Shown: positions 1-4,833 of the stretch, in pieces
Layout of the letters: every line of letters starts with the position of its first letter
Numbering within the stretch: position 1 is the first letter of the stretch
Assembly (NCBI GenBank): GCA_937976325.1
Contig: CALJSD010000178.1
Span: 1-5,401 of the forward strand
Length of the DNA: 5,401 bases
DNA from: an uncultured Carnobacterium sp.
GTDB taxonomy: Bacteria > Bacillota > Bacilli > Lactobacillales > Aerococcaceae
Direction: 5' to 3'
Program-made: the position numbers and the translations under genes
Notes under the pieces: model-generated
Databases searched by the model: none
Told to the model about the DNA's origin: nothing
The model's input: only the letters and a program-made list of their open reading frames with translations

Positions 1-2
1 GA

Positions 3-191
3 GACTTAGAAGATAAAGATGAAGTGATTGCTCGTATTAAAGAAGCAAGTCAGTACGTTCCTCTTGAACAATTATGCCTCAGCCCTCAATGTGGATTCTC
101 TTCTACAGAAGAAGGTAATATCTTAACGATTGAAGCGCAATGGGATAAATTAAAACTCATCGACGAAATCGTTCATGAAGTTTGGGGATAA
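3..191 (+). CDS. MetE/YxjG-type methionine synthase (cobalamin-independent), C-terminal fragment
   Basis: The 5' end lies outside the window; the last 62 codons and the TAA stop are present. Proteins of this family transfer a methyl group from a methyltetrahydrofolate (or a related donor) to homocysteine to make methionine in the cytoplasm, using a zinc ion that activates the thiol. The fragment contains LCLSPQCGF (visible residues 24-32). Its second Cys (visible residue 30) matches the zinc-binding Cys of the C-terminal MetE motif (NPDCG in classical MetE). The following STEEGN and the terminal W-containing segment look like the shorter YxjG/YxjH proteins of Bacillus and lactic acid bacteria rather than full-length MetE. 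The frame is open from the window edge. A terminator follows 15 bp after the stop, so this is the last gene of its transcript. The exact methyl donor and the choice between metE and yxjG cannot be settled from the tail. Confidence 0.85.
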   Translation, partial: DLEDKDEVIARIKEASQYVPLEQLCLSPQCGFSSTEEGNILTIEAQWDKLKLIDEIVHEVWG

Positions 192-206
192 AATTAAAAA
201 AAATAA

Positions 207-241
207 AGCTCCTACAGTTTTTGTCTGTAGGAGCTGTTTTT
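207..241. terminator. Bidirectional Rho-independent terminator between convergent genes
   Basis: A perfect 11-bp stem, AGCTCCTACAG (207-217) with CTGTAGGAGCT (225-235), closes a 7-nt T-rich loop. On the + strand it is followed by GTTTTTG, which ends the methionine synthase transcript. On the minus strand it is followed by a long T-rich run (complement of the A-rich 192-206), so it should also stop transcripts of the XRE gene, whose stop codon is only 22 bp away. Confidence 0.9.
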
Positions 242-257
242 GTTGATTTCATCACAT

Positions 258-548
258 TTATCGCTTCTTTTTCTTAAAACGAATCTCTAAATCATACCCA
301 TTTTTACTCGCAATTTTTTGAAGATGTGCGAGCGTCGGATTATAATTTGCTTTTTCGAGCCTAGAGAGATTTCCTTGCGTCATACCGGCGTTTCTAGCGA
401 ATTCCGTTTGTGTCAGTCCAGAGTCCCTCCGAAGTCTGATCATCGCTAAAGCATTTTTCTGAAGAAAATATTCTGCTTCAAAATCATCTCTAAAAGTCTC
501 ATATTTCGCGTCAAGACGGGCAAAAAGCCGCTTTAAATAATCCACCAT
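258..548 (-). CDS. XRE-family helix-turn-helix protein, HigA-antitoxin-like, no toxin partner seen
   Basis: This 96-residue cytoplasmic protein is a small DNA-binding regulator. Residues about 35-90 form an XRE/Cro-type helix-turn-helix domain; the recognition part is LTQTEFARNAGMTQGNLSR (45-63). It is followed by a PTLAHLQKIA helix (71-80) and a short strand, LEIRF (87-91), then a Lys/Arg tail. The HTH-LQKIA-LEIRF arrangement is typical of HigA-like antitoxins that pair with RelE/HigB-type (Gp49-like) toxins. The N-terminal 30 residues are helical and charged, with a DDFEAEYFLQ segment. The ATG is preceded by AGGGGG (560-565 on the complement), 11 nt away. No toxin ORF lies on either side: downstream is the terminator, and upstream are only promoters and the rpsF leader. 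It could be an orphan antitoxin or a stand-alone autoregulator. The domain assignment is firm; the antitoxin label is inference. Confidence 0.85.
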   Translation of the reverse strand: MVDYLKRLFARLDAKYETFRDDFEAEYFLQKNALAMIRLRRDSGLTQTEFARNAGMTQGNLSRLEKANYNPTLAHLQKIASKNGYDLEIRFKKKKR

Positions 549-582
549 TTTCTCTTTTTCCCCCTAATTCCTTTATAAGCCA

Positions 583-591
583 ATTGTAACA
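583..591 (-). promoter_or_regulatory. Extended -10 promoter of the XRE gene
   Basis: On the minus strand this reads TGTTACAAT, an extended -10 (TGn plus TACAAT), with the start expected about 30 nt before the XRE start codon. At a 17-bp spacing the -35 position (606-611) reads TATCTG, a poor match, as is common for extended -10 promoters. That position lies inside the inverted repeat at 601-613. Confidence 0.5.
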
Positions 592-600
592 TATATGCTA

Positions 601-613
601 CATATCAGATATG
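601..613. promoter_or_regulatory. Inverted repeat, possible operator for the XRE regulator
   Basis: CATATC A GATATG is a perfect 6-bp inverted repeat around one central base. It covers the -35 position of the minus-strand XRE promoter and abuts the + strand extended -10 at 612-620. XRE antitoxin-like proteins usually repress their own promoters through such short palindromes. The symmetry and position are seen directly; binding is inferred, and AT-rich palindromes of this size also arise by chance. Confidence 0.35.
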
Positions 614-620
614 ATATAAT
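612..620 (+). promoter_or_regulatory. Possible upstream extended -10 promoter (rpsF direction)
   Basis: TGATATAAT is a perfect extended -10 element on the + strand, but no good -35 lies 16-18 bp upstream. If active, it would give a second, longer rpsF leader divergent from, and overlapping, the XRE promoter region. It is weaker support than the promoter at 678-706. Confidence 0.3.
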
Positions 621-677
621 GATACTTTTTTTCCTACTCACAAATTTTCTTGAGCACCTCAGCAGCGCGGATTTTTG

Positions 678-706
678 TTGCATTCTATAGCTTTGTTTGC
701 TATAAT
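678..706 (+). promoter_or_regulatory. Main promoter of the rpsF-ssb-rpsR operon
   Basis: The -10 is a perfect TATAAT (701-706) extended by TGC (698-700). A TTGCAT -35-like hexamer (678-683) sits at the ideal 17-bp spacing. Transcription should begin near 713, giving a leader of roughly 78 nt, which includes the folded element at 717-781. Confidence 0.75.
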
Positions 707-716
707 GATTGAACGT

Positions 717-784
717 GAGTATTAGAAATGATACTCTCCTTGCTTGCTGAAAATTCAGTAGGCCAAAAGTCCATAAGGAGGTGA
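717..784 (+). promoter_or_regulatory. Structured rpsF leader, candidate S6:S18 autoregulatory element with sequestered Shine-Dalgarno
   Basis: Three pairings can be read by eye. Hairpin A pairs GAGTAT (717-722) with ATACTC (731-736). Hairpin B pairs 742-750 with 755-763 (nine pairs, two of them G-U, AAAT loop). An outer helix pairs TCTCCTT (735-741) with AAGGAGG (775-781). That helix buries the Shine-Dalgarno AAGGAGGTGA (775-784) and leaves an 11-nt one-sided bulge (764-774, containing GTCCAT) on the 3' side. In many bacteria the S6:S18 protein complex represses its own operon by binding an rpsF-leader hairpin with an asymmetric bulge carrying a conserved CCG. Here the corresponding bases read CCA. 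The topology matches; the identity is inference. Confidence 0.5.
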
Positions 785-790
785 CAGTCA

Positions 791-1090
791 ATGAGTCAAA
801 CATCAAAATACGAGATTTTATATATCATCCGTCCAAACATCGATGAAGCTGCTAAAGCTGAATTGGTTGCAAGATTTGATGCTGTTTTAACAGACAACGG
901 TGCAGTTGTTGTTGAATCAAAAGACTGGGCGAAACGTCGTTTTGCATACGAAATTAAAGATTTCCAAGAAGGTATCTATCACTTAGTGAACATCACTGCT
1001 GAAGATGCTGCTGCAATCGATGAATTCGACCGTTTAGCGAAAATCAACAATGACATCTTACGTCACATGATCGTTAAATTAGAAGCATAA
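791..1090 (+). CDS. rpsF: 30S ribosomal protein S6
   Basis: This 99-residue protein has the usual bacterial S6 length and covers the whole family. S6 forms a heterodimer with S18 and binds the central domain of 16S rRNA during assembly of the small-subunit platform. Recognisable blocks are KYEILYIIRPNI at the N terminus (6-17), the RNA/S18-facing WAKRRFAYEI (46-55), GIYHLV (61-66), and the C-terminal RLAKINNDILRHMIVK (81-96). The ATG follows a near-perfect Shine-Dalgarno, AAGGAGGTGA, 6 nt upstream, which fixes the start. It is the first gene of rpsF-ssb-rpsR, with its own promoter and a folded leader that may mediate feedback by S6:S18. Only 46 bp separate it from ssb. Confidence 0.98.
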   Translation: MSQTSKYEILYIIRPNIDEAAKAELVARFDAVLTDNGAVVVESKDWAKRRFAYEIKDFQEGIYHLVNITAEDAAAIDEFDRLAKINNDILRHMIVKLEA

Positions 1091-1136
1091 TTGTTTATTA
1101 TAAGTAAACATAAATCTTGAAAGGAGTAAGAATTAA

Positions 1137-1634
1137 ATGATTAATAATGTTGTATTAGTTGGACGCTTAACACGTGCCGTTGATTTACGTTATACTTCAA
1201 ACGGAACTGCTTATGCGAGCTTCACTGTTGCAATTGATCGTCGTTACCAAAACCAAAACGGTGAACGTGAAACAGACTTTATCAATTGCGTAATGTGGCG
1301 TAAAGCTGCAGAAAACTTTGCGAATTTCACTCGTAAAGGCTCACTAGTAGGAATTGAAGGACGTATTCAAACTCGTAGCTATGATAACCAACAAGGCCAA
1401 AAAGTTTATGTAACTGAAGTGCTAGCTGAGAACTTCTCATTGTTAGAATCACGTAACGTTACTGAACAACGCCCTGCTAACGATCAAAGCTCACAAGGCG
1501 GATTCCAACAAAACCAATCAAATAACTTTAATCAGTTTAATACTCCTACTTCATCATTCGGTGGTGGAATGTCTGACCCATTCTTAAGCAATGGAGAGAC
1601 AATCAACATTTCAGATGATGATTTACCATTCTAA
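1137..1634 (+). CDS. ssb: Single-stranded DNA-binding protein (SsbA type)
   Basis: This 165-residue protein is the essential single-stranded DNA binder, acting as a homotetramer at replication forks and in repair. Residues about 1-105 form the OB fold, beginning MINNVVLVGRLTR. It has FINCVMWRKAAENF (48-61) with the DNA-stacking Trp54, then KGSLVGIEGRIQTRSY (67-82). Residues about 106-156 are a disordered linker rich in Gln, Asn, Gly and Ser. The last nine residues, ISDDDLPF preceded by Asn (157-165), are the conserved acidic tip that recruits partners such as PriA, RecQ, RecO and DnaE. The full-length linker and tip mark the housekeeping SsbA rather than a short competence SsbB. The ATG follows AAGGAG (1121-1126) at 10 nt. 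It sits in its usual place between rpsF and rpsR, so SSB supply is tied to ribosomal protein synthesis. Confidence 0.98.
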   Translation: MINNVVLVGRLTRAVDLRYTSNGTAYASFTVAIDRRYQNQNGERETDFINCVMWRKAAENFANFTRKGSLVGIEGRIQTRSYDNQQGQKVYVTEVLAENFSLLESRNVTEQRPANDQSSQGGFQQNQSNNFNQFNTPTSSFGGGMSDPFLSNGETINISDDDLPF

Positions 1635-1656
1635 AGTTTAAAAGGAGGATACCATA

Positions 1657-1899
1657 ATGGCTCAACAACGTAGAGGTGGCGGTCAACGCCGTCGTAAAAA
1701 AGTTTGCTACTTCTGTGCAAACCACATCGACTACATTGATTACAAAGATGTAGATTTATTAAAACGTTACATTTCTGAAAAAGGTAAAATCTTACCACGT
1801 CGTGTAACAGGTACTTGTGCTAAACACCAACGTACTTTAACTGTTGCAATCAAACGTGCTCGTATCATGGGATTATTACCATTTACAACAGTAGACTAA
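1657..1899 (+). CDS. rpsR: 30S ribosomal protein S18, zinc-binding (C+) form
   Basis: This 80-residue protein is a full-length S18, the partner of S6 in the 16S central domain. It has a basic N terminus (QQRRGGGQRRRKK), the YKDVDLLKRYISEKGKILPRRVTGT core (29-53), and a C-terminal IKRARIMGLLPF helix. Cys17, Cys20, Cys54 and His57 (CYFC and CAKH) form a C-x2-C...C-x2-H set that can hold a zinc ion, so this is a C+ form; some other S18 proteins have lost these residues. The start is fixed by AAAGGAGG (1641-1648), 8 nt before the ATG. It lies 22 bp after ssb and is the last gene of the operon, with the terminator 7 bp past the stop. Confidence 0.98.
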   Translation: MAQQRRGGGQRRRKKVCYFCANHIDYIDYKDVDLLKRYISEKGKILPRRVTGTCAKHQRTLTVAIKRARIMGLLPFTTVD

Positions 1900-1906
1900 T
1901 TAAGAC

Positions 1907-1933
1907 AAAGGACTGGTTTTCCAGTCCTTTTTT
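1907..1933 (+). terminator. Rho-independent terminator of rpsF-ssb-rpsR
   Basis: A perfect 10-bp stem (1907-1916 with 1921-1930, core GGACTGG/CCAGTCC) carries a TTTT tetraloop and runs directly into a T6 tract (1928-1933). It separates the ribosomal operon from the parS gap and from gdpP. Confidence 0.93.
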
Positions 1934-1941
1934 CTATCAAA

Positions 1942-1957
1942 TGTTTCACGTGAAACA
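1942..1957. promoter_or_regulatory. parS: parS centromere-like site 1 (ParB/Spo0J binding)
   Basis: TGTTTCACGTGAAACA is a perfect 16-bp palindrome and an exact match to the bacterial parS consensus TGTTNCACGTGAAACA. The symmetry extends two more bases on each side (1940-1959). Chromosomal parS sites cluster near oriC; ParB loads there, spreads, and recruits SMC condensin to segregate origins. It lies in a non-coding gap next to origin-proximal genes, as expected. Confidence 0.93.
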
Positions 1958-1986
1958 TTAGAAGAGTGATTTAATGTTAGAATAAA

Positions 1987-2002
1987 TGTTTCACGTGAAA
2001 CA
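1987..2002. promoter_or_regulatory. parS: parS centromere-like site 2, identical to site 1
   Basis: This is a second exact copy of TGTTTCACGTGAAACA, again with two extra symmetric bases on each side (1985-2004). One further flanking base on each side is also shared with copy 1. The centres are 45 bp apart, slightly over four helical turns. It ends about 44 bp before the gdpP -10 element, so ParB bound and spread here could influence gdpP transcription; that effect is inference. Confidence 0.93.
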
Positions 2003-2042
2003 TTATGATAAAGCTTCAAGGGTATTCCTTTGCTTTGAAATA

Positions 2043-2051
2043 TGTTAAAAT
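2043..2051 (+). promoter_or_regulatory. Extended -10 promoter of gdpP-rplI
   Basis: TGTTAAAAT is an extended -10 (TGn plus TAAAAT), placing the transcript start near 2058, about 20 nt before the gdpP ATG. No convincing -35 is present 16-18 bp upstream (2022-2028 reads GTATTCC). A separate promoter is expected because the strong terminator at 1907-1933 cuts gdpP off from rpsR. Confidence 0.5.
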
Positions 2052-2077
2052 AGTTATAGAAAGATGGTGATAAACAT

Positions 2078-4108
2078 ATGTTAAATCATTTTAAAGAATG
2101 GTATGAAAAACTTCCATCTTATCTAAGAATTCCATCTGCAAAATATTATGGTGGTTCATTTATAATTCTTTTAAGTATTATGTGTATGATGAGTTTTATG
2201 ATTCATCCTTGGTTAGGACTTATAGTACTTATCTGGTTATGTTTGTTTGCCATTTTAACCTATTTTTCAATTCATATTATTTCAAAACGAATAAATGATT
2301 ATGCAACTGATTTAGCATATCAAATTCGTAAAGGTGAGCAGGATGCTTATTTAAAAATGCCAATTGGTATGATTTTATATGATGAAAAAGAAAATATTAG
2401 ATGGGTAAATCCATATTTACAGAAAAAACTTCAAAAACAAAATGTTATTGGAGTGCCACTAAAACAATTAAATGAACGATTATTTTATCAAGTGAAAAGA
2501 CAGATTCAACAACATAAAGAAAAGGATATTTTTTCTCATGAAAATAAAAAATATCAAGTGATCGTACATCCAGATATTCGAATGATTTATTTAACGGATA
2601 TTACTGAATATGCAAGTATTGAAGAAAAATATCATGATGAACAGATTGTAATTGGACAAATATTTTTAGATAATTTCTCAGAAGTTTCCCAGTCATTAAA
2701 TGATAGAAGAAAATCGAATTTAAATAATTTTGTAACGAATCAATTATCGAGTTGGGCAATTCACCATAATATCTTTATGAAAAGAGTAGATGACGATCGA
2801 TTTATTGCATTTTTAAATCGTAAGTCATTAGAAACTTTAGAAAAAGAAAAATTTGATATTATGGATAAAATTCGAGAAACAACTGCTAAACAAAATTATC
2901 CATTAACAGTTAGTATGGGTTTTTCTTATTCAGATAAAGAAAATGAAACGCAATATCAAGAAATTGCGTCTTATGCACAAGCAAATTTAGATTTAGCTCT
3001 AGGACGTGGTGGAGACCAAGTCGTTGTTCGTTCTCAAAATGAGGATGCACGTTTCTATGGTGGAAAATCAAATCCAATGGAGAAACGTACAAGAGTGAGA
3101 GCAAGAATGGTTTCTCAAGCATTGAAAGACTTAATGGAAGAAGCAACTGAAATCATTGTAATGGGACATCAATTTCCGGATATGGATGCTATTGGTGGAT
3201 GTTTAGGAATTAGAAGAATTGCTAAAATGAATCAGAAAAAAGCTTGGATTGTAACAAATGAAAACCAGTTTTCTCATGATATTCATAAACTAATGGATGT
3301 CATTCGTGAACAAAAAGATTTACGAGAGGATATTATTACTCCAGAAGAAGCATTAGAAAAATTAACTCCAAATACATTAGTGATATTAGTAGATGTTAGT
3401 CGTCCGGTTATTGCTGCTGCACCAGAAGTTTTAGAACAAGCAAATAAGATTGTAGTGATTGACCATCATAGAAGAAGTCAAGATTTCCCAAAAAATCCTG
3501 TATTAGTTTATATTGAACCATATGCTTCTTCTACAGGAGAATTAATTACCGAATTATTTGAATATCAGAATAACTATGCAGAAAGTATTCAACCGATAGA
3601 AGCAACAGCAATGTTAGGTGGTATTATTGTAGATACAAGAAACTTTACATTAAGAACGGGTTCTAGAACATTTGATGCAGCAAGTTATTTAAAATCAGTT
3701 GGAGCAGATACTATATTAATTCAAAGATTATTGAAAGAAAATGTTGAAACTTATTTATTAAGAAGTCATTTATTAAATTCATTAATTTTATTAGATAATA
3801 ATATTGGTATTGTACAAGGAGAAGAAAACCATACTTATCCTACAGTTGTTGCTGCACAGACAGCAGATATGATGCTTTCAATGGAAAATATTGATGCTTC
3901 ATTTGTTGTTACAAAACGTGAAGATGGAAGAATAGGTATTAGCGGTAGAAGCTTAGGAAATAAAAATGTACAACGAGTAATGGAAAAAATGGGCGGAGGA
4001 GGACATTTCTCAAATGCAGCCACTCAATTAAGTGATACAACGATTGAGGAAGCCGTTATTCAATTAAAAGAAGTTATTTCTGAATTAGGAAATGAAATAG
4101 ATTTATAG
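2078..4108 (+). CDS. gdpP: Cyclic-di-AMP phosphodiesterase GdpP (DHH/DHHA1 family, membrane-bound)
   Basis: This 676-residue protein hydrolyses c-di-AMP to pApA and so sets turgor, potassium uptake, cell-wall stress and beta-lactam tolerance. Two transmembrane helices (about 25-42 and 45-68) anchor it, followed by a PAS-like domain (about 85-150) and a degenerate GGDEF domain (about 185-315) where RLGGDEF is replaced by RVDDDRF (236-242). The catalytic DHH domain has H364, the D368-M-D370 pair, D439, D462-H463-H464 and D519, all in the expected metal-binding places. The DHHA1 part ends with the GGGGH motif (His643) in MEKMGGGGHFSNAA. Length and domain order are typical, and all catalytic residues are present, so it should be active. 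The ATG follows AAGATGGTGAT (2061-2071), a good but not perfect Shine-Dalgarno. The stop overlaps the ribosome site of rplI, the usual gdpP-rplI pair. Confidence 0.97.
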   Translation: MLNHFKEWYEKLPSYLRIPSAKYYGGSFIILLSIMCMMSFMIHPWLGLIVLIWLCLFAILTYFSIHIISKRINDYATDLAYQIRKGEQDAYLKMPIGMILYDEKENIRWVNPYLQKKLQKQNVIGVPLKQLNERLFYQVKRQIQQHKEKDIFSHENKKYQVIVHPDIRMIYLTDITEYASIEEKYHDEQIVIGQIFLDNFSEVSQSLNDRRKSNLNNFVTNQLSSWAIHHNIFMKRVDDDRFIAFLNRKSLETLEKEKFDIMDKIRETTAKQNYPLTVSMGFSYSDKENETQYQEIASYAQANLDLALGRGGDQVVVRSQNEDARFYGGKSNPMEKRTRVRARMVSQALKDLMEEATEIIVMGHQFPDMDAIGGCLGIRRIAKMNQKKAWIVTNENQFSHDIHKLMDVIREQKDLREDIITPEEALEKLTPNTLVILVDVSRPVIAAAPEVLEQANKIVVIDHHRRSQDFPKNPVLVYIEPYASSTGELITELFEYQNNYAESIQPIEATAMLGGIIVDTRNFTLRTGSRTFDAASYLKSVGADTILIQRLLKENVETYLLRSHLLNSLILLDNNIGIVQGEENHTYPTVVAAQTADMMLSMENIDASFVVTKREDGRIGISGRSLGNKNVQRVMEKMGGGGHFSNAATQLSDTTIEEAVIQLKEVISELGNEIDL

Positions 4109-4120
4109 GAGGTTAGAAAA

Positions 4121-4573
4121 ATGAAAGTGATTTTTCTACAAGACGTTAAAGGTAAAGGAAAAAAAGGAGATGTTAAAAATGTAGCAGATGGTTATGCACA
4201 AAATTTCCTTATTAAAAATGGTTTAGCAAAAGAAGCAACAAATGCAAGCTTATCAACTTTAGCTGGTCAAAAGAAAGCAGAAGAAAAACATAATGCTGAA
4301 TTATTAGCACAAGCAAAAGAATTAAAAGAATTCTTAGAAAAAGAAGAAACAGTGGTAACGATTAAAGCAAAAGCAGGAGAAGATGGACGTTTATTTGGAG
4401 CAATTCCAGCAAAGCAAATTGCAGAAGAATTCAATAAAACATTTAATGTTTCATTAGATCGTCGTAAATTTGAATTAGCTGCACCAATTCGTGCATTAGG
4501 TTTTGCTAGAGTACCTGTTAAATTACATCATGATGTTCAAGCGACAATGACTGTGAATATTGTTGCTCAATAA
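4121..4573 (+). CDS. rplI: 50S ribosomal protein L9
   Basis: This 150-residue protein is full length for L9, which binds domain V of 23S rRNA near the L1 stalk and reaches out from the large subunit to limit frameshifting and ribosome crowding. Residues 1-40 are the rRNA-binding N domain, with the signature GKGKKGDVKNVADGYAQNFL (11-30). Residues about 41-75 are the long connecting helix, rich in Ala, Lys and Glu. Residues about 77-149 are the C domain, with EDGRLFGAIPAKQIAE (87-102) and the terminal VKLHHDVQATMTVNIV. The ribosome site AGGAGGT (4107-4113) begins inside the gdpP stop codon, 12 bp before the ATG, so the two genes are probably translationally coupled. It is the last gene of the transcript. 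Confidence 0.98.
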   Translation: MKVIFLQDVKGKGKKGDVKNVADGYAQNFLIKNGLAKEATNASLSTLAGQKKAEEKHNAELLAQAKELKEFLEKEETVVTIKAKAGEDGRLFGAIPAKQIAEEFNKTFNVSLDRRKFELAAPIRALGFARVPVKLHHDVQATMTVNIVAQ

Positions 4574-4613
4574 TTTTAAGTTTTTCACTGATGTAGATAA
4601 ATTTTGAATAAGT

Positions 4614-4645
4614 AAGGCTGTGGAAATGTTTTCCACAGCTTTTTT
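4614..4645 (+). terminator. Rho-independent terminator of gdpP-rplI
   Basis: A perfect 10-bp stem, GCTGTGGAAA (4617-4626) with TTTCCACAGC (4630-4639), has a 3-nt loop. It is extended by one G-T and two A-T pairs and followed by T6 (4640-4645). It lacks a T run on the minus strand, so it works in the + direction only. Confidence 0.9.
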
Positions 4646-4679
4646 ATTTTTGTTAACTAATTCACAAGTTGTTATAAAT

Positions 4680-4706
4680 AAAAAACCACCGATTTCTCAT
4701 CGGTGG
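4680..4706 (-). terminator. Rho-independent terminator of rlmH (minus strand)
   Basis: An 8-bp perfect stem, CCACCGAT (4686-4693) with ATCGGTGG (4699-4706), carries a TTCTC loop. Read on the minus strand it is followed by TTTTTATTTAT (complement of 4675-4685), while on the + strand it is followed only by A residues. It therefore serves rlmH, whose stop codon lies 127 bp upstream on that strand. Confidence 0.82.
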
Positions 4707-4833
4707 AAAAAAGGATTAGAAATATTTATTTTGGGAGGATAAATATTCTTATTTGGGAATGACTAAAGTATAGTGGAAGAATATGAAGAATTTGTGAAAT
4801 ATATTTATAGATTTTATTATAATTTATGAAAAC
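4707..4833. other. Non-coding AT-rich spacer with an imperfect direct repeat
   Basis: This is the 3' untranslated stretch of rlmH. It contains an imperfect direct repeat, 4720-4736 (AAATATTTATTTTGGGA) and 4741-4758 (AAATATTCTTATTTGGGA), which differ mainly by one inserted base. No reading frame longer than about 20 codons with a credible ribosome site is present, and I assign no function. Confidence 0.4.

Noticed and set aside
573..806. Minus-strand open frame of 77 codons overlapping the rpsF leader and start
   Set aside because: It runs across the rpsF promoter, leader and first codons, has no convincing ribosome site, and its product is low-complexity with no recognisable domain.
1092..1110. 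TGTTTA/TAAACA hairpin between rpsF and ssb
   Set aside because: The six-pair AT-rich stem has no T run and is too weak for a terminator; at most it is a minor RNA fold or processing site.
1940..2004. Palindromes read as transcription-factor operators or as RNA hairpins/terminators
   Set aside because: The sequence is an exact parS match and lies outside the predicted transcripts; no T run follows either copy.
2910..3146. Minus-strand open frame of 78 codons inside gdpP
   Set aside because: It is antisense to the conserved GdpP coding region; the Leu/His-rich product is a shadow of that gene.
3835..4023. Minus-strand open frame of 62 codons inside gdpP
   Set aside because: It is antisense to the DHHA1 domain, with no ribosome site or family resemblance.
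4818..4823. TATAAT on the + strand just downstream of the rlmH stop codon
   Set aside because: It has no -35 at proper spacing in AT-rich DNA; a transcript from it would only run antisense into rlmH.
4773..4829. GTG-started 18-codon frame (VEEYEEFVKYIYRFYYNL) between rplI and rlmH
   Set aside because: It is very short, has no Shine-Dalgarno at a proper distance, lies beyond the rplI terminator, and its composition just reflects AT-rich DNA.
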